This document shows, piece by piece, positions 60,181-64,000 of a stretch of 64,000 bases of DNA. Positions within the stretch are counted from its first letter, which is position 1, and every line of letters begins with the position of its first letter. The DNA comes from Welwitschia mirabilis (taxonomy: Eukaryota; Gnetophyta; Gnetopsida; Welwitschiales), in assembly GCA_051453625.1 (NCBI GenBank), contig JBOZIK010000001.1, positions 227,515,134 to 227,579,133 of the forward strand, given 5' to 3'. Both the position numbers and the translations under genes were made by a program. Under the pieces are notes generated by a model. It was given only the letters and a program-made list of their open reading frames with translations. It was not told the DNA's origin and did not search any database.

Positions 60181-61562
60181 CAATAAGGCTTCCAAATGCT
60201 GTGTATAGAACTAAATGTTGAAGACAAATCTAGATGAGAAAAAGGAAGTACAAAGTTTACAAATGCCTCCAAAAATAATTTGTATAGTTGTTGGTTATAA
60301 TTATTACTAAAAGTAGAAATCTCATTCCATGCATTCTATGAAACTATATAATGAAAGAAAATATGATCAAAAGAATTCTCAACATCATAGAAAGGACATT
60401 TTAAAGAAGAAAATTCTAAATCCTATAAATAAGTGTGAATGGGTAAGGCTTAATGAATCAAATGAGGAAAATAAAAAGAAAGAAAAGAAAATCTTTCAAA
60501 ACATTGAACAATTTGAAATATTTTTTCTTTCGTGCTTTCACAATCTAGGAGATACTTGAATATTTCATGTTTTCTTTATCTTCTTATGAATCCTTTTATT
60601 TTCATTAAAAATGTCATAAGTGATCATTACCTTAAAGGAAAAATTAGGCCTTCCTTTTGTGTAAAAGATATCTAATTACAATTCTTGCGAATTTTTATTG
60701 ACCTTAAAAATTTATTCAATTCCTCTATACGATTTTACATTTTCCTTTTACATTTATTTTTTAAGATTTTTTAATAACATAAAGATTAAGTTCTTCTATC
60801 CAAGTTCATCATCTTCCATGCAAGTAAAGAAGAGAAACAATAGTAGTGCTTAATTTATTCTAAATCAAGCATAGCCTAGGTGACTACATAGTTCATGTAA
60901 GTTTATTATGGAAGCCTCTAAAGATTTAATTATTTAAGAATTAATCCTAAAACATTAGTTCACTCATATTTCTAATAATCAATAATAAAACTCTAAGCAT
61001 TCCAAATTTATCTTAAGTAAAATATCCTAAAATAAAAAAAGTCTTAAGAGGGAAGAACATAATAAAAGAAACCATTACCATGTTACTTACCTAAATTTTT
61101 AAGTTTTCCTTGAGTAATTTTGTTTCTAAAGAGAATCATTTTATTGTTTAAACATTTTTCTTCTCAGTTGAAACATAAGGAATATACCTATTTATGATAA
61201 TTAGTAAGCCAAGATCTCCAACCTATTTACTTAAAATGCAAATTTTCCAAATGAATCTAATAAAAAATTTCTTAGTTTTGATAACTAAATCATAAAAAAT
61301 ATCAAATAAGTTTATTTATTTTTAATAAAACGATTTAGTAAATGCCTAACAAGAAGAGTAATATAATGTGTAATTTAAAGTATATGCTTTAACACTAAAA
61401 AATTTCCAATAAGTGTGATTTTATTTTCTTTCCACTTATTCAACTTTTTCTATACTTTATTGATAATATAGTTCCATAGCTTCTTCCTATGGTCTTCAAA
61501 AGGAAAAGGGAATTCTTAATATCTTAAATATTGCACCTTTTTTTCCAATAATTTTCAATTCT
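60180..61562 (-). mobile_element. LINE D: decayed LINE, RT thumb to zf-RVT part
   Basis: On the minus strand, 61550-61380 reads FPFPFEDHRKKLWNYIINKV, stop, KKLNKWKENKITLIGNFLVL, which matches the post-RT segment of plant LINEs (LGIPFAF....LWNYVLEKIKKKL.W......L.GR..V). Further down, 60415-60330 reads KCPFYDVENSFDHIFFHY and then NAWNEIS after one stop, the zf-RVT pattern C..C/E...HIFF....W, with an open frame continuing to about 60180. Both pieces are in the right order and strand. The catalytic RT and the ends were not recognised; the rest may lie in 61.6-64 kb. It belongs to a different LINE lineage from B and C. Confidence 0.7.
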
Positions 61563-64000
61563 TATGGAAAACCTAATCTTTAACATGCATGTTTATTATA
61601 GTTATTCAAAGGGTTATTAACGTCCTTCTAGTATTACTAAAATTTGTCAATCATTAAAAGAAAAATTAGAAGAATAAGAAAAAATTCTATTTTAAAACTC
61701 ACATTCCTAGAAAACACCTAAGACTAGTGAACATAGATAGGAATAATAACTATTTAGGCTCTCACATAAATTTCCAAGAGAATAACCTCTATTATTATTA
61801 ATCCTTCTAACAGCAAAAGATAACGTAATAACTTATTTAATCTTAATAATGTGTTTCATGCTTCTATTAACCATTTATATCAAAAGTTAAACCCTTCAAA
61901 ATTGAACTTTTTAAAATTATTATAGCTAATAAATATGTTTCATAATATTTTATCCTTTTAAAATGGTTGATTATTAGTAATGTTTTATAATAAAAATTTT
62001 ATTTCTAATGCTTATTACAACTCTATTTTACTAAATTTCTAATGATGATTTGCATAAATTCTTATAGTTTTTCTTCCATAGGATTCATCTTTATTCTCTA
62101 ACATCATTCTTAATTATTCATGGATGTTTTTATATTGTTGGTTCCTATCAATATTGTTGTTCATATTAATTTTTATAATTTACCTAAAAGGGAAAACAAA
62201 AGAGAGAGAAAAAAAGAGAAAAATATTTAATAATGAAAGTTTTAAAAATGTTTTAAAATAAAAAAAGAGATATTTTTATACTATTTTGGTTAAGAAATAG
62301 TCTAGAATAAATTTATTTGATATAATACATATTTTTCCATATACTTAATCACAATGTACTCATTGTGCTAGAGTACTTCTTTTATTTTATCATCCCTCAA
62401 GGTTCTATTTCATATATCCATATTTTTTTTAGGTTTTACTTAGACTTATGTTAGCTTTAGTAAGAAAATTATTCTAATTCAACATGTATTCCAAGATATG
62501 CTTACATGTAGTAAGTGTTTTTATTCACTAAATTAAAGAATAATGTGAATTTTTTTCATTATTTAAGTATCCTAGCTTATTCATGATATCTTTTATATTT
62601 TCAATTATTTGCAAATGGTTACTAGAACAACATGCTCACTTCATGTCATCACTAAGAATTCAAAAAATTCTCTTATCCCTAAGTATTAATTACACCTATC
62701 AACAACATCATATTCATTTAGACTCTTTTGTTAACAACATCAAATTCATTTTAATACTTTTAAAATGAAAATATATATTATTATTATTTTATCATTGGAA
62801 GGTATAGCTAGCTCTTTTAATATTTTCTTACATTTTTAAGGTTATTATTACTTGTTTTATCTTGTTAAATAAGATTCAATGATGCCATCTAATTGTATAA
62901 ATAACCCTAGATAGTTATTTTAAAGAAGAATAACTAATAGAGTTTTCTATCTTAATCATAAATAAAATTAGTGAGGAGAAAATAATCCTTCTAATTTTAA
63001 GATTTTTCACATTACTTTCAATAAATCTACTAAACCTTTTTAATTCACTAATTTGAGAATGAAAAATGTACTATATTTGCTAAAACTAAAACTAGAGCTA
63101 AAGTCTTATTAAATTTGTGTAGATTGAAAAGATTCTTTTAAACCAAACAATGGGCATAAAATAAGTTAAAATTAAAATTTCTAGAGTCTATCAAATGTGT
63201 TCAATAATTATGTAATCTAAAAACATCTTTAAGATATTTTCATTAAGTTTGTAAGTACTAAAAGAATCTATTCCTAAAATCATAGAGAAATTTGGATTAT
63301 GAACATGCCTAATAGATTCTAAAACTGATGTAGTTAAAACAAGTCCTTCACAAATGTCTTAGTCATATTATCTAACATATATAGAAATCTAAACTATGTC
63401 ATTTTGATATGTTTATCAAGCAATATAAAATTAAATCATGTTTCTCCTTAAACTTTAAAAATCTTGGAATGATTCGCTATTACCTCTTTAATTTCTATAA
63501 GCAAGCTTCTGAAGGCTATAATAATCTTGATGAACTTCACTATGTAAAAAGCTAGTCAACATAATTATCGAAGTTTGTCAATTTCCAAGAGTTTTATGAG
63601 TTATATCTATAGCTTTAGATCTATAGGAATAAAAATTATTACTAATATCTTTATTTCAGATAATAGAAAAATGTAATCAGATTACACATTATTATATTAT
63701 TAAAAATGTGATCGTAGTTTATGAACAATAAAAATGTGATCGCAGTTTCTAAACTGTCTATTTTGTATTCCTTACTTGATTCATTCTTATAAAATGTAAA
63801 ACATGTTGGGTCTTGTTATGTATCTTATTATTTTGTTTTCAGTTTTTTATTTACTTTTATTGATATTTTTGTATAAACATTTAAACTACACTAAAACTTA
63901 TAAGTCTTTTCGTAAAACACATTACTTATTTAATTCTTAACATGTATCAAAGAAATAATTAACTTAACATAGGCCAATTATTAATCATGATGATATTGAT
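61563..64000. other. AT-rich anonymous DNA
   Basis: No clear motif. Minor features: a roughly 30-bp near-repeat at 62699-62752 (CAACATCATATTCATTT / CAACATCAAATTCATTT), a 28-29-bp near-repeat at 63700-63747 (AAAAATGTGATCG...), and a palindrome TGTAATCAGATTACA at 63672-63686. It may include eroded upstream parts of LINE D. Confidence 0.4.

Noticed and set aside
60329-60559. 76-codon plus ORF
   Set aside because: Antisense to the zf-RVT piece of LINE D.

Overview
This window is nuclear DNA from a flowering plant. The evidence is several decayed plant-type LINEs (DUF4283/zinc-knuckle ORF1, endonuclease-RT-zf-RVT ORF2), Ty1/copia remnants with the TGGTATC-type primer site, a plant-like U6 snRNA pseudogene, tRNA-headed SINE-like repeats, and one short gene carrying an EPTSPRVGCMG motif typical of a plant family. 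I cannot name the species. The sequence is very AT-rich and CpG is almost absent outside a few islands. Most decayed frames are broken by TAA/TAG/TGA where the family has Gln, Trp or Arg, which is the mark of long cytosine-methylation decay. It is a draft assembly with ten N runs.

Layout. 1-2512 (minus): a long decayed, acid-rich polyprotein of an unidentified retroelement, running off the left edge. 3.9-4.9 kb: a degenerate tandem array of about 120-130 bp units. 9.34-9.62 kb: copia RNase H remnant. 11.15-13.1 kb: LINE A (plus, very decayed). 16.7-20.5 kb: short copia-type LTR element with a 66-bp triple repeat. 22.1-22.95 kb: a GT microsatellite holding a gap. 26.0-26.1 kb: an odd inverted LTR-end/primer-site structure. 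28.3-28.55 kb: a 12-bp minisatellite.

31.2-55.3 kb is the most structured part. LINE B (31207-37362, plus) is full length with a 14-bp target-site duplication. Its 3' half plus about 3.4 kb of downstream DNA was then duplicated in tandem (about 33.3-40.72 kb and 40.82-55.3 kb). Later LINE C (minus, the best preserved) landed inside the right-hand copy, flanked by a perfect 17-bp duplication whose empty site is still visible in the left copy. LINE C ends in two separate poly(A) tracts, which suggests it carried a 3' transduced segment.

55.4-58.1 kb is the only gene-like part: two CpG-retaining islands, one with an unrecognised 79-codon ORF (minus), the other with a 139-codon intact gene (plus, 57304-57723), surrounded by SINE-like repeats and a U6 pseudogene. 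58.1-64 kb is AT-rich with a fourth decayed LINE (D, minus, about 60.18-61.56 kb).

Nothing here works as an operon or pathway. The window is a layered record of transposition, duplication and decay with one probable host gene. The most interesting points are an apparent C-terminal extension of roughly 470 codons on LINE B ORF2, a 4-base ATGA ORF1/ORF2 overlap kept in two different LINE families, and the two-tailed LINE C insertion.
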